Source: an uncultured bacterium
GTDB taxonomy: Bacteria > Planctomycetota > JAJSAM01 > JAJVHW01
Assembly: GCA_937996235.1 (NCBI GenBank)
Contig: CALKVK010000032.1
Coordinates: forward strand, 1-64,000
Direction: 5' to 3'
DNA: 64,000 bases
Below the pieces are notes generated by a model, which worked only from the letters and a program-made list of their open reading frames with translations, did no database searches and was not told the DNA's origin. Every line of letters begins with the position of its first letter. Positions within the stretch are counted from its first letter, which is position 1. Of this stretch, positions 45,965 to 55,273 are shown in pieces. Both the position numbers and the translations under genes were made by a program.

Positions 45965-48900
45965 TCAGCGGTCGGTGCGGATGATCCGCGTCTGCGTGTC
46001 GACGCCGACCGGCGTCGAACGCGTGATGACGTACTCGTTGGCGCCGTCGCCGTCGAGGTCGCCGATCTGGACCGACGTGCCGTCGAACGTGTCGTTGCCC
46101 ACGATCGCCGTCACGAGTCCGCGGAACTCCTCGCGCAGCACGCCGACCTGCTGGGCCTCGACGACGTTGCGGAGGATGCGGAACGAGGGCGCCACGCCGC
46201 CGGGCGAGGCGCGCGACACGAGGACGAGGTCCTGGTCGCCGTCGGCGTCGATGTCGGACACGCCGAGGGCGGAGGCCTGCCACGCATCGCTGCCGTTCGG
46301 CAGCGGGATCGTCTGGTTGGTGATGTCGAGGAAGCTGCCCGGCTGCCCGGCCGCCGGCTCGAACTTGAGCATGCGGATCGCACGCCCGCTGGCCGGCGCC
46401 GTCGCCTTCGCCAGCACGATCGTGCCGTACGTGTTGCCGTCGGGATAGCCGAACAGGCCGATCGTCACGGCGTCCGCCTTCGTGTCGCCGCCGAGCGACG
46501 TCAGCGTGTCCGTGATGTCGGTGATGAGCGCGCCCGTCGAGGCGTCGAACCCGAAGAGACCGACCTGGGTCGAGGAGATCGTGTTGCCGTCGCGCTCGAC
46601 GATGTCGTCGGAGACGACGACGACGTCAGGGCGGCGGTCGGCGTTCAGGTCGCCGATCACGATCTTGTGACCCATGAACGGCGTGAACTTGCCGCGGCAG
46701 GGCGTGCTGCCCTGGCACGCGGGGATGATCACGCCCGGCGGCGGGTTCGCGACCGGCACCGTGACGCCCGCCTTGCGCGGGAAGAAGTTGTGCTCGAACT
46801 TGTACTGGCCCTGGCCGTTGCGCTTGTTCTTGTCCCAGACGAACTCGCGCGAGGCGCCCCAGTAGAACGAGTACGTGTAGCCGCCGGTGGTGCTCGTGTT
46901 GCAGTACTGCTGGCAGTAGATGTTCGTGGCCTCGCGCAGCTCCTTGCCCGTGATCAGGATCTCGGGCGGTCCCGCGGGACCGAGGTCCACGTCGCCGACG
47001 GCGAGGTCGAGACCGCGCCAGTCGTCCGCGCCGTGCGTCGTGCGCGGCGGCGCCATCAGGTCCTCGGTGCGGTCGCGGAAGATGCGGTCCGTCACCTCGG
47101 ACGTCGCGCTGCGCCGCTGGTTCACCAGGATTCGCACGTGGCTCGAGCCCGCGCCCGGCACCTGCTGGTCGTTGGTCACGATCACGATGTCGGGGTAGCC
47201 GTCCTGCGTGACGTCCGTGACGACGATCTTGTCGGCGCGCCAGTCGTCGTCCGAGGTCGGCGCCGGGATGCGCGACGCGGACTCGTCGGCGAGGTCGCCC
47301 GCGCCGTCGTTCGTGAACAGCTTGATCTGCGCGGTCGTCGAGCGCGCGCCCGTGCCGCGCTTCGCGATGAACAGGTCGGTGTCGCCGTCCTTGTCGAAGT
47401 CGGCGAGCGCCGTCGTGTAGCCGTCGCGCAGGTCGTTGGCCGGCGGACCGCCGAGGCCGGAGGCCGGGGTGAAGTCCGCGAACTGGAAGTACGAGATCGT
47501 GCGGCGGCCCGTCGTGCGCACGTTCTGCGCGTCGATCACGTAGATCTCGTACTCGCCCTTCGGGCGGACGGGCGACGTGAAGCTGTGCAGGTTCGCGTCG
47601 ACGAACGTCGAGTTCATCAACTCGAACTGACCCGGGATCGCCGTCTCCATGAAGATCCGGTCGGTGGCGCGGAAGTTCGTGCCCTTCACGAAGACCGTGT
47701 CGCCGCCGAGGATGGGGACGAGGCCCGGGATCACGCGGCTGATGCCGGGCGTGCTCAGGTACTCGAAGCTGTTGATCGGCAGGTTGCCGAACAGGCTCGT
47801 GACCGTGTCCTGGACGCCGAACGTCACGAAGGTCGGCGCGCGCGCCGGCGCGACGAACGTGACCGAGGACTCCGTCTGCGACTTGATCTGCACCGGCAAG
47901 CGTGCGCCGTCGATCAGGATGCCGATCGCGCCCACGCGGAAGTTCGACCCCGTGATGGTGATGTCGAACCCGCCTGCGGCGGAGCCCACCACCGGGTCGA
48001 TCGTCGTGACCGTGGGCGCGGGCACGCGCGTGAACGCGTCCGGGGTGACGGCCACCTGACCGCCCGAGCTGCGCACGACGATGTCGAACGAGCCGTCGCG
48101 GATGCCCGAGGGCACCGTGCCGCTCAGCGTCTTCGCCGAGTCGTTGTAGTCGAGGTTCTGCATCAGCTTGTTGCCGACGTAGAGCAGCGGCTCGTCGTTC
48201 TGGTGGAACTCGTCGATGGCGTTCAGCACGCGCACCGTGACGCGCGTGCCGGTGCCGCCGACGTTCGGGTTGATGGCGTCGGTGGACTTGGCGATCGCCG
48301 GCTCGCGGCCGTCGAGCCGGCCCTTGAGCGCCTTCGTGCCCTTCGGCGGCGTGAAGGTGGCCTTGAAGTTCGGCTTCGTGACGTTCGGCGCGTCGAACGT
48401 GATCCGGTACGTGCCGAGCACGCTGCCCTCGGGCAGCAGGATGCCGCTGCCGGAGACCTTCTTCGTGCCCTTCGCGCGCACGGCGCCCGTGGTGTCGATC
48501 AGCTCGCCGGACGGGCCGGTGACGGAGTTGAAGACCACCGACGGGTCGCTGGCGTAGCCGAAGTTGAAGGACAGGCGGCCGCCGCCCACCGCCGGCACCT
48601 CGAACTCGAGCTGGCCGGACTCGTTCGGCGCGCGCGTCTTGTCCTTCACCGCGGGGGCGCGGCCGTGCTTGACCGCGATCGTGTACTCGCCGCTGTCGCC
48701 GGAGGGGAGGGTCGTGTCGGGAGCGCGCACGCGCAGCTTCCAGCGACCGACCTCGTCGAGCTTGAACGCGACCCGGAGCACCTGGCGGACGATCGTGGGC
48801 TCGAGCGTCACCTCGCCCGTCTCCTCGTTCTGCACGGGGACGAGCACGGTGATGTCCTTGCCGAACTTGAACTTCGCGCCGGCCTCCTCGGCCGACACCA

Positions 48901-49156
48901 CGGCGCCGCCGGGTCGCACGAGCTCGAGCGTGGCGTTCACCGCGCTGCCCTTCGCGATCTTGAGCGACGCGTTGACCGTCGCGCCCGGGTAGCCGTCGAA
49001 GACGTAGTCGTCCACGTCGACGCCGGCGGCGAGGGTGGTCGTCACCTTCGTGCCGCTCGGCGCCTCGGTGCCGTAGCCCGGCGGGAGCTCCTGCGCCATG
49101 GCGAGCCCGGCCACGGCCAGGAGCGCCGACGCGGTGAGGATTCCGGAGATCTTCAT
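45965..49156 (-). CDS. Secreted FG-GAP/VCBS and TIG-domain protein, fourth paralogue
   Basis: The product is 1063 residues, starting ATG 49156. The signal peptide ends at GLAMAQE. A PPC-like domain (DVDDYVFDGYPGATVNASLKI, GRWKLRVRAPD) is followed by several TIG/IPT-like folds (about residues 275-560, for example GGFDITITGSNFRVGAIGILIDG). FG-GAP repeats follow from about 575 to the end (ALADFDKDGDTDLFIA, VVTDVTQDGYPDIVIV, VGDVDLG, IGDLNADRRPDVVVV, VSDIDADGDQDLVLV, IGDLDGDGANEYVIT). It is more lysine- and threonine-rich than the three tandem copies and lacks their DWLR ending. Probably extracellular and calcium-dependent; no enzyme domain is seen. Confidence 0.88.
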   Translation of the reverse strand: MKISGILTASALLAVAGLAMAQELPPGYGTEAPSGTKVTTTLAAGVDVDDYVFDGYPGATVNASLKIAKGSAVNATLELVRPGGAVVSAEEAGAKFKFGKDITVLVPVQNEETGEVTLEPTIVRQVLRVAFKLDEVGRWKLRVRAPDTTLPSGDSGEYTIAVKHGRAPAVKDKTRAPNESGQLEFEVPAVGGGRLSFNFGYASDPSVVFNSVTGPSGELIDTTGAVRAKGTKKVSGSGILLPEGSVLGTYRITFDAPNVTKPNFKATFTPPKGTKALKGRLDGREPAIAKSTDAINPNVGGTGTRVTVRVLNAIDEFHQNDEPLLYVGNKLMQNLDYNDSAKTLSGTVPSGIRDGSFDIVVRSSGGQVAVTPDAFTRVPAPTVTTIDPVVGSAAGGFDITITGSNFRVGAIGILIDGARLPVQIKSQTESSVTFVAPARAPTFVTFGVQDTVTSLFGNLPINSFEYLSTPGISRVIPGLVPILGGDTVFVKGTNFRATDRIFMETAIPGQFELMNSTFVDANLHSFTSPVRPKGEYEIYVIDAQNVRTTGRRTISYFQFADFTPASGLGGPPANDLRDGYTTALADFDKDGDTDLFIAKRGTGARSTTAQIKLFTNDGAGDLADESASRIPAPTSDDDWRADKIVVTDVTQDGYPDIVIVTNDQQVPGAGSSHVRILVNQRRSATSEVTDRIFRDRTEDLMAPPRTTHGADDWRGLDLAVGDVDLGPAGPPEILITGKELREATNIYCQQYCNTSTTGGYTYSFYWGASREFVWDKNKRNGQGQYKFEHNFFPRKAGVTVPVANPPPGVIIPACQGSTPCRGKFTPFMGHKIVIGDLNADRRPDVVVVSDDIVERDGNTISSTQVGLFGFDASTGALITDITDTLTSLGGDTKADAVTIGLFGYPDGNTYGTIVLAKATAPASGRAIRMLKFEPAAGQPGSFLDITNQTIPLPNGSDAWQASALGVSDIDADGDQDLVLVSRASPGGVAPSFRILRNVVEAQQVGVLREEFRGLVTAIVGNDTFDGTSVQIGDLDGDGANEYVITRSTPVGVDTQTRIIRTDR

Positions 49157-49240
49157 GTGCGCGTGCCTCTCGATTGCGGTCCCACGCCCGTGCGGCGGCG
49201 GACGGGCGTCCGCGCCGCGATCGCTGCGATCTTACGCAAC

Positions 49241-49286
49241 GGGGCCCGGCCGCTGCACGATCCAACCCGTGCAGCGGCCGAGCCCC
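49241..49286. promoter_or_regulatory. Large hairpin in the leader between FG-GAP gene 4 and phoB
   Basis: 19-base arms (49241-49259, 49268-49286) pair with one mismatch around an 8-base loop. It lies about 85 bases upstream of FG-GAP gene 4 and 160 bases before phoB, between divergent genes, so it is not a terminator of either. It may be a leader structure of the FG-GAP transcript or an insulator. Confidence 0.5.
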
Positions 49287-49403
49287 GAACCTGTGCGCGG
49301 ACGCGCCCCCCCGGGAGCGCCCGCCCACCCAGTATAGCGGCCCGTGCGCCGGTGTGTGCCCGCTCCGCTCGCGGGCCGCGCCGTGGGCGCGGGAGCACGG
49401 CCC

Positions 49404-49436
49404 TTTCGCTGCGGGTTCACGAACTCTTAACCTGGG
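49404..49436 (+). promoter_or_regulatory. PHO-box-like triple direct repeat before phoB
   Basis: Three 11-base units start at 49404 (TTTCGCT), 49415 (GTTCACG) and 49426 (CTTAACC). The pattern nTTNNC at exact 11-bp spacing recurs upstream of pstS, pstB and the porin gene. Such 11-bp direct repeats are how PhoB/PhoP-type regulators bind, so autoregulation of phoB is likely. Confidence 0.55.
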
Positions 49437-49447
49437 GGCCCGACGTT

Positions 49448-50167
49448 ATGCCGATGGCACGCAAGACCGTCCTGGTCGTCGACGACGAGCGCGACCTCGT
49501 CGACATCCTCGAGTTCAACCTCGCCCGCGAGCAGTACCGGGTCCTGACCGCCGGCGACGGCGAGACGGCCCTGGCGCTCGCCGAGCGCGAGGTGCCCGAC
49601 ATGGTGCTCCTCGACCTGATGCTGCCCGGCATGGGCGGCCTCGAGGTGTGCCGCCGCCTGCGCGCCAACGCGCGCACGGCGCACGTGCCGATCGTGATGC
49701 TGACCGCGAAGGGCGAGGAGACGGACGCCGTGATCGGCCTCGCGCAGGGCGCCGACGACTACGTCCGGAAGCCGTTCGGGGTGAAGGAGCTGATGGCGCG
49801 CGTCGCCGCGCAGCTGCGCCGCAGCCGCCGCCGCATCGGCGAGGACCCGCCGCACGTGCTGCGCTGGGGCGACCTGGTGATCGACAGCGACCGCTTCGTC
49901 GCGACGCTGCGCGACGACGCGCTCCCGCTCACGACGACGGAGTTCAAGCTGCTGCGCCACCTCGTCGCGCGGCGCGGCCGCGTGTTCTCGCGCAACGACC
50001 TGCTCGACTCCGTCCGCGGCACCGACGCGATCGCCGTGGACCGCACGATCGACGTGCACGTGGCCGCCGTGCGGCGCAAGCTCCTCGACTACGGCCGCTT
50101 CCTGCTGACCGTGCGCGGCGTCGGCTACAAGTTCGCCGAGACGCCCGAGGAAGTCCCCGCCTCGTAG
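49448..50167 (+). CDS. phoB: Phosphate regulon response regulator PhoB
   Basis: The product is 239 residues, starting ATG 49448; ATG 49454 is an alternative. The receiver domain has VVDDE and phosphoacceptor Asp56 in VLLDLMLPGMGG, with the conserved Lys in YVRKPFG. The C-terminal winged helix is LTTTEFKLLRHLVARRGRVFSRNDLLDSVRG...RTIDVHVAAVRRKL, typical of OmpR/PhoB regulators. It is phosphorylated by PhoR and activates Pst genes. It is separated from phoR by the oppositely oriented pstSCA. The locus context makes PhoB much more likely than another OmpR-family member. Confidence 0.93.
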   Translation: MPMARKTVLVVDDERDLVDILEFNLAREQYRVLTAGDGETALALAEREVPDMVLLDLMLPGMGGLEVCRRLRANARTAHVPIVMLTAKGEETDAVIGLAQGADDYVRKPFGVKELMARVAAQLRRSRRRIGEDPPHVLRWGDLVIDSDRFVATLRDDALPLTTTEFKLLRHLVARRGRVFSRNDLLDSVRGTDAIAVDRTIDVHVAAVRRKLLDYGRFLLTVRGVGYKFAETPEEVPAS

Positions 50168-50184
50168 GCGCTTCGCGGCGACGC

Positions 50185-50268
50185 GACGCGACGAGCCGTC
50201 GCGTCCCTCCCGTCGCCTCGCACGCTGCGCGCGCGACGTGCCTGCGGAGCGCGGCCCCGCAGCGTGCG
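50185..50268. terminator. Two hairpins between convergent phoB and pstA
   Basis: gacgcgacg / cgtcgcgtc (50185-50193, 50197-50205) pair around a 3-base loop. cgcacgctgcg / cgcagcgtgcg (50219-50229, 50258-50268) pair over 28 bases. Both lie between the 3' ends of phoB and pstA. They probably terminate from either side; T-tracts are absent. Confidence 0.5.
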
Positions 50269-50296
50269 GCGGCCGCCGCGCGTCAGCGCCGCACGC

Positions 50297-51754
50297 TCAG
50301 AACGCGCCGCCCTGCAGTCGGCGGCGCAGGCGCGTGCGGAGGCGGATCGCCGTGACGTTCAGCGCGACCACGAGCACGAGCAGCAGCAGCGTCGTCGCGT
50401 AGACCATCGGCTTCGCGGCCTCGACGTTCGGGCTCTGGAACCCGAGGTCGTACATGTGGAACCCGAGGTGCATGAACTTGCGGTCGAGGTGGAAGAACGG
50501 GAACTCCCCGTCGAACGGCATCTCGGGCGCCAGCTTCACCGCGCCGGTGAGCATCAGCGGCGCCACCTCGCCCGCGCCGCGCGCGACCGCGAGGATCAGA
50601 CCCGTGAGGATGCCCGGCGCCGACGCCGGGAGCACGACGGTGCGGATGGTCTGCCACTTCGTGGCGCCGAGCGCGAGCGCGCCCTCGCGGCTCGCGCGCG
50701 GCACGGCCGCCAGGCTCTCCTCGGTCGCGACGATCACGACGGGCAGCGTGAGCAGCGCGAGCGTCAGGGACGCCCACAGGATTCCGCCCGTGCCGAACGT
50801 CGGCGTCGGGAGCGCGTCGGCGAAGAACACGCGGTCGAGCGTCCCGCCGACCGCGTAGATGAAGAAGCCGAGGCCGAAGAGGCCGAAGACGATCGACGGC
50901 ACGCCGGCCAGGTTCGCGACGGCGACGCGGATCGCGCGCACGATCGGTCCCTGCCGCGCGTACTCGTGCAGGTAGACCGCGGTGAGCACGCCGAACGGCG
51001 TCACGACGACCGCCATCAGCAGCACCATCATGCAGGTGCCGAAGAGCGCGGGCCACACGCCGCCCTCGGTGTTGCTCTCGCGCGGGCGGGCGACGAGGAA
51101 CTCCGTCAACGCGGCCAGGTAGTGACCGCTCGCGCCCACGACCGACATGCGGTTCGGCCGCCACATGTCGACGACCTTCGTCGCGGGGACGACCACCTCG
51201 GTGCCGTCCTCGGTGCGGAACACGAGCTCGGGCGCCGGCGCGGACCCGTCGCCCGCGTCGTCCTGCGCCGCCGCCTGCGCGACCGCGCGCTCCGCCGCGT
51301 CCCACAGCGCCTCGCCGTCGAGCTGCGCCGCGCCCGCCCCGCGCAGTTCGCGCAGGTAGCCGTAGAGGTCGCCGTACTCGACGCGCTCGACGACCACCGC
51401 GTCGTCGGGCTCGGAGCTGCGCGTCACGTCGGCGTCGTCGATCCAGACGAAGTCGATGTCGCGCAGGTCGCGGTTGCCGACCTTCAGGTTCGTGCGCGTG
51501 CCGCCCGGGGTGCCGTCCTCGTGCGCAGGCGCCCGGTCCGCGCCCACCACCTGTCCGAGCAGGCGCGCGCCGGAGCGCATCTCGTACGCGACGAGGCGGT
51601 GCGGCCAGAACACGCCGAGGCCCTTCGCCGCGACGAGCGTCAGCATGCCGAGGAGCAGCAGCAGGCACGTCGCGAGCCCGCACGCGGTGAGCAGCACGAA
51701 CGGGTCGCCGCGTTGCCAGAACGAGGCGTTGCGCGGCGTCTCCGGCGACGACAT
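50297..51754 (-). CDS. pstA: Phosphate ABC transporter permease PstA
   Basis: The product is 485 residues, longer than the roughly 290 of E. coli PstA because of a large extracytoplasmic insert (about residues 55-225) after the first membrane helix. The permease core carries LALGATKWQTIRTVVLPASAPGILTGLILAVARGAGEVAPLMLTGA, the EAA loop that contacts PstB. ATG 51754 overlaps the pstC stop by one base (TGATG). It forms the membrane channel with PstC. Long PstA/PstC forms are known in other proteobacteria. Confidence 0.93.
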   Translation of the reverse strand: MSSPETPRNASFWQRGDPFVLLTACGLATCLLLLLGMLTLVAAKGLGVFWPHRLVAYEMRSGARLLGQVVGADRAPAHEDGTPGGTRTNLKVGNRDLRDIDFVWIDDADVTRSSEPDDAVVVERVEYGDLYGYLRELRGAGAAQLDGEALWDAAERAVAQAAAQDDAGDGSAPAPELVFRTEDGTEVVVPATKVVDMWRPNRMSVVGASGHYLAALTEFLVARPRESNTEGGVWPALFGTCMMVLLMAVVVTPFGVLTAVYLHEYARQGPIVRAIRVAVANLAGVPSIVFGLFGLGFFIYAVGGTLDRVFFADALPTPTFGTGGILWASLTLALLTLPVVIVATEESLAAVPRASREGALALGATKWQTIRTVVLPASAPGILTGLILAVARGAGEVAPLMLTGAVKLAPEMPFDGEFPFFHLDRKFMHLGFHMYDLGFQSPNVEAAKPMVYATTLLLLVLVVALNVTAIRLRTRLRRRLQGGAF

Positions 51755-53982
51755 CAGAACCTCCCGTACTTCTGCCGCAGCCGGTGGCCGACCACTTCCG
51801 CGACGGTGTTGCAGAGGAACGTGAAGAGGAAGAGCAGGGCGCCGGCGAGGAAGAGCACGCGGTAGAGCGTGCCGCCGAGCGGCGCCTCCGGGATCTCCAC
51901 CGCGATGCACGCCGAGATCGTGCGCATGCCGTTGAACGGCGAGAGGTCGAGGATGGGCGTGTTGCCCGTCGCCATCAGCACGATCATCGTCTCGCCGATG
52001 GCCCTGCCGAACCCGAGCATCAGCGCGGCGAACACGCCGGGCGCGGCGGCGGGCAGCACGACGCGCCACGTGGTCTGCCAGCGCGACGCGCCGAGCGCCT
52101 CGGACGCGGCCCAGAGGCTCTTCGGCACGTTGCTGATCGCGTCCTCCGCGATCGTGAAGATCACGGGCACCACGGCGAAGCCCATCGCGAAGCCGACGAC
52201 GAGCGCGTTGCGCGGGTCGTACGGCAGGCCCGCCGAGTTGCGCAGCCACGCGTGCACGTCGCCCCCGAGCAGCAGGTCCTCGACGACGGGGCCGAGCACG
52301 CGCGCGATGAGCACGGTGAGCGCGATCGCGGGCACGGTCACGATCAGCAGACCGACGCCCGTTGAGGCGCGGATCTGCAGGCGGCGCGGCAGCGCGCGCC
52401 AGATGGCCACGAGTCCGAGGAACGACGCGAGGAACGCGGGCGTCGCGACGAAGAACGACGTCAGGTTGCGCTCGACCACGCCGGAGAGCCAGAGCGCCGC
52501 GAGGAGCCCGATCACGACGCTCGGCAGCGCCGCCATGATCTCGACGGCCGGCTTCACGATCGCGCGCAGCCCCGCCGGCAGGAACAGCGACGTGTAGATC
52601 GCGGCCGCGATCGCGAGCGGGATGCTGAAGAGCAGCGAGTAGAGCACGCCCTTCAGCGAGCCGAAGACGAGCGTCGTCAGCGAGAGCTTCGGCTCGAAGT
52701 CGTCGGAGCCGCCCGTCGACTGCCAGCGCAGGAGCGGCTCCGTCGCACCCTCGTACCAGACGGGCAGGAACAGCGCGGACGCGGACGTCTCCGGGTGCGG
52801 AGCGTGGATGTCGAACGACGCGAGCGCGCCGCCGTCCGTCGCGGCGAAGAAGCCGTCGCTCTTCGGGGCGAAGGTCAGTGCGGAGGCCGCGGCGCCGAGC
52901 GCGGGCAGCGGCGCGAGCTCCCGCCCCGTCGTGCCGTGGTAGAGCCCGCCGTCCCCGGCGGCGTCCACCGCCAGGAACCCGCGGTGCCGCGTCGCGGGCG
53001 CGATGCGGGCGACGCTGCGCGCGAGCGGCGGGAAGTCGCGGATGTGCGTCATGTTCCAGCCGGGCGCGTCGGGCGACGCGCGCACGCCGAACCAGGCGGA
53101 GAGGTGTCCGTCGGCGTCGCCGACGACGAGCGTCTCCTCGCCGAGGAGCACCGTCAGCGCGGTCACCGCGACGTCGGCGCCCTTCACCGACTCGAAGAGC
53201 TGCGGCGCGGCGCGCCACGTCGCGTCCCAGCGCAGCACGCGTCCGTCGGCGAGACCCGCGTACACGCGGAACGAGTCGCCGAACGAGGCGACCGCGACGC
53301 TGGTGACGTGCGCGCCGGCGTCGAGGCCCTCGAGCGGGACCACCCGCGCGCGCCCCATGCCGAGGCGTGCGCGCACGAGCTGCAGCTCGCCGGCGTCGCC
53401 GGCCACCGCGACCAGGTCCTCGTCGCCCGCGACGACGCCGGCGACCAGCGTGACCGGGCGCCCGTCGAGCACGTCGACCGGGTCGAAGCGTTCGAAGCCG
53501 AGGTCCACGGACCGGGTGCCCGTCGCGTCCGCGTACGTCGTCGTCGTGGAGAGCAGCGCCACGCCGAGACGCCCGTCCGCGGCGCCGCCGAGGATCACGG
53601 GGCGGTGTCCCGTGACGCACGCGGAGCGCAGCGGCACCGCGCCCTCCTCGAGCAGCGGCTCCTCGCGCCGCGCGGCGCCGGTGGCCGCGTCGCGCACGGC
53701 GACCACGCCGTCGGCGCGGATCACGGCGAGCGCCTCGCGGTACTCGTCGGAGGCGAGCGCCAGCACGGGCGCGACCGCCTTCATCGGTGCGGCGGCGCCG
53801 GGCGCGACATCGGAGGGGCGCAGCAGCGGCAGCGCCTCCCACGCGACGAACGCGAAGATCGCGATCACCGCGCCGAGCACTCCGACGCCGCCGATCGAGA
53901 TCACGCGGCGCGCGATGCGGTCGGCGAGGTGCGCGCGGCGCAGCCGGCGCTCCGTGGCGGGGTCGATGTGCGGCGCACTCAT
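51754..53982 (-). CDS. pstC: Phosphate ABC transporter permease PstC with beta-propeller-like insert
   Basis: The product is 742 residues, starting ATG 53982. A first membrane helix (about 30-50) is followed by roughly 350 residues of periplasmic sequence with WD40-like units (VAPVLALASDEYREALAVIRADGVVAVRD, AVASFGDSFRVYAGLADGRVLRWD, LVVGDADGHLSAWF). The permease core follows from about 430, with EALGASRWQTTWRVVLPAAAPGVFAALMLGFGRAIGETMIVLMATG. It pairs with PstA. The insert is characteristic of the long PstC group rather than new. It is separated from pstS by a hairpin at 54060-54095. Confidence 0.93.
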   Translation of the reverse strand: MSAPHIDPATERRLRRAHLADRIARRVISIGGVGVLGAVIAIFAFVAWEALPLLRPSDVAPGAAAPMKAVAPVLALASDEYREALAVIRADGVVAVRDAATGAARREEPLLEEGAVPLRSACVTGHRPVILGGAADGRLGVALLSTTTTYADATGTRSVDLGFERFDPVDVLDGRPVTLVAGVVAGDEDLVAVAGDAGELQLVRARLGMGRARVVPLEGLDAGAHVTSVAVASFGDSFRVYAGLADGRVLRWDATWRAAPQLFESVKGADVAVTALTVLLGEETLVVGDADGHLSAWFGVRASPDAPGWNMTHIRDFPPLARSVARIAPATRHRGFLAVDAAGDGGLYHGTTGRELAPLPALGAAASALTFAPKSDGFFAATDGGALASFDIHAPHPETSASALFLPVWYEGATEPLLRWQSTGGSDDFEPKLSLTTLVFGSLKGVLYSLLFSIPLAIAAAIYTSLFLPAGLRAIVKPAVEIMAALPSVVIGLLAALWLSGVVERNLTSFFVATPAFLASFLGLVAIWRALPRRLQIRASTGVGLLIVTVPAIALTVLIARVLGPVVEDLLLGGDVHAWLRNSAGLPYDPRNALVVGFAMGFAVVPVIFTIAEDAISNVPKSLWAASEALGASRWQTTWRVVLPAAAPGVFAALMLGFGRAIGETMIVLMATGNTPILDLSPFNGMRTISACIAVEIPEAPLGGTLYRVLFLAGALLFLFTFLCNTVAEVVGHRLRQKYGRF

Positions 53983-54059
53983 CGCGGCAGGCTCCCGGGG
54001 ACTCGCGGCTGCGTCCGGCCCGCGACGCCGCGCTGCGGCGGGGGCCGGTCCGGGAAGGG

Positions 54060-54095
54060 GCGGGGCCGCCGATCGGGAACGACCGGCGGCCCCGC
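54060..54095 (-). terminator. Intercistronic hairpin between pstS and pstC
   Basis: 12-base arms gcggggccgccg (54060-54071) and cggcggccccgc (54084-54095) pair perfectly around a 12-base loop in the 127-base gap. A partial terminator or stabilising structure here would give more PstS than PstCA, a ratio usual for binding-protein transporters. Confidence 0.55.
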
Positions 54096-54109
54096 GTGGA
54101 TCGGGTCGG

Positions 54110-55096
54110 CTACTGCAGCTTCGCCCGCTCGCGGGCGCAGGCCTTCTCGTCGAGCGGCAGGTAGCCGTCCTTCACGACGATCTCCTGTCCCTCCTTCGAG
54201 AAGACGTAGCGCAGGAACTCGCGCTCGAGCGGGCTCATCGCCTTGCCGGGCGCCTTGTTCACGTAGAGGTAGAGGTAGCGGCCGAGCGGGTACGTGCCGT
54301 CCACGACGTGGTCGTAGTCGGCGTCCGCGGCCGGCGAGTCGTCGCTCTCGGCGAGCGGCGTCGCGCGCACGCCCGAGGTCTTGTAGCCGATGCCGCTGTA
54401 GCCCATCGCGAAGCGGTCCTCGGTCACGCCCTGCACCACGGCGGCGGAACCCGGCTGCTCCTTGACGGTGTCCTTGTAGTCACCCTTCTTGAGGGCGTGC
54501 TCCTTGAAGAAGCCGTACGTGCCGGACGCGCTGTTGCGGCCGTAGAGGTGGATCGGCTTGTCGGCCCACTCGCCGGTGAGGCCGAGCTGACCCCACTTCG
54601 TGATCTCCGGTCCGCCGCGCTTGCGCGTGCTCGAGAAGATCGAGTCGATCTGCGACAGCGACAGCGAGCGGAGCGGGTTGTCGCGGTGGACGAACACGGC
54701 GAGCGCGTCCATCGACGTGCGGAACTGCGTCGGCTTGTAGCCGAACTTCTTCTCGAACTTGTCGATCTCCTCGCTCTTCATCTCGCGGCTCATCGGCCCG
54801 AACTGCGAGGTGCCGTCGATGAGCGCCGGCGGCGCCGTCGACGAGCCCTTGCCCTCGACCTGCACGCGGACGTCCGGGTAGTAGCGGTTGAACCCCTCGG
54901 CCCAGTAGGTCATGAGGTTGTTCATCGTGTCCGAGCCGATGGAGTTCAGGTTGCCCGAGAGGGGCTCGGACACCCTGCGGTAGGCCTGGAGCGCCGGGTC
55001 CACCTGGATCCGGCCCCCTTCGTCGGCGCCGGCGGTGGCGGCGATGACGGCTACGGCGCACGTGGCCGCGAGCGCAAGCGTTCGGACGAGTCTCAT
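54110..55096 (-). CDS. pstS: Phosphate-binding protein PstS
   Basis: The product is 328 residues. ATG 55096 has AGGAGA upstream. The signal peptide ends near AATAGADEG. The mature protein has the PstS/PBP-like fold: NSIGSDTMNNLMTYWAEGFNRYYPDVRVQVEGKGSSTAPPALIDGTSQFGPMSREMK, with GKGSS and the Ser/Thr-rich segment lining the phosphate site. It captures phosphate in the periplasm and delivers it to PstCA. It is divergent from phoR and preceded by a two-unit PHO-box-like repeat. Confidence 0.95.
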   Translation of the reverse strand: MRLVRTLALAATCAVAVIAATAGADEGGRIQVDPALQAYRRVSEPLSGNLNSIGSDTMNNLMTYWAEGFNRYYPDVRVQVEGKGSSTAPPALIDGTSQFGPMSREMKSEEIDKFEKKFGYKPTQFRTSMDALAVFVHRDNPLRSLSLSQIDSIFSSTRKRGGPEITKWGQLGLTGEWADKPIHLYGRNSASGTYGFFKEHALKKGDYKDTVKEQPGSAAVVQGVTEDRFAMGYSGIGYKTSGVRATPLAESDDSPAADADYDHVVDGTYPLGRYLYLYVNKAPGKAMSPLEREFLRYVFSKEGQEIVVKDGYLPLDEKACARERAKLQ

Positions 55097-55205
55097 CGGT
55101 CGTATCTCCTCTTCTGGTTCCGGTCCCGCGCCCCTGCGCGGCGTTGTTCCTGGTGCCGGTGTGCCGGGAGAGTCGGTGCGCCGGTCGAAGACCGTCCGCG
55201 CTGCA

Positions 55206-55223
55206 CGTGAATCCTGCGTGAAG
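55206..55223 (-). promoter_or_regulatory. PHO-box-like direct repeat before pstS
   Basis: Read on the minus strand, CTTCACG (55217-55223) and ATTCACG (55206-55212) are spaced exactly 11 bases. They lie 110 bases upstream of pstS and 50 bases before phoR, so either divergent gene could be controlled. It is the best-matching pair of the four boxes in the window. Confidence 0.6.
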
Positions 55224-55273
55224 GCCGATTCGTTTCGTGCTGCCGCGGCGTCGCCTCGGACACGATCTCGCAC

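Noticed and set aside
51754..53982. A novel WD40 protein fused to a permease.
   Set aside because: Long PstC proteins with this type of periplasmic insert are already known in other bacteria. It is unusual in size but not new.
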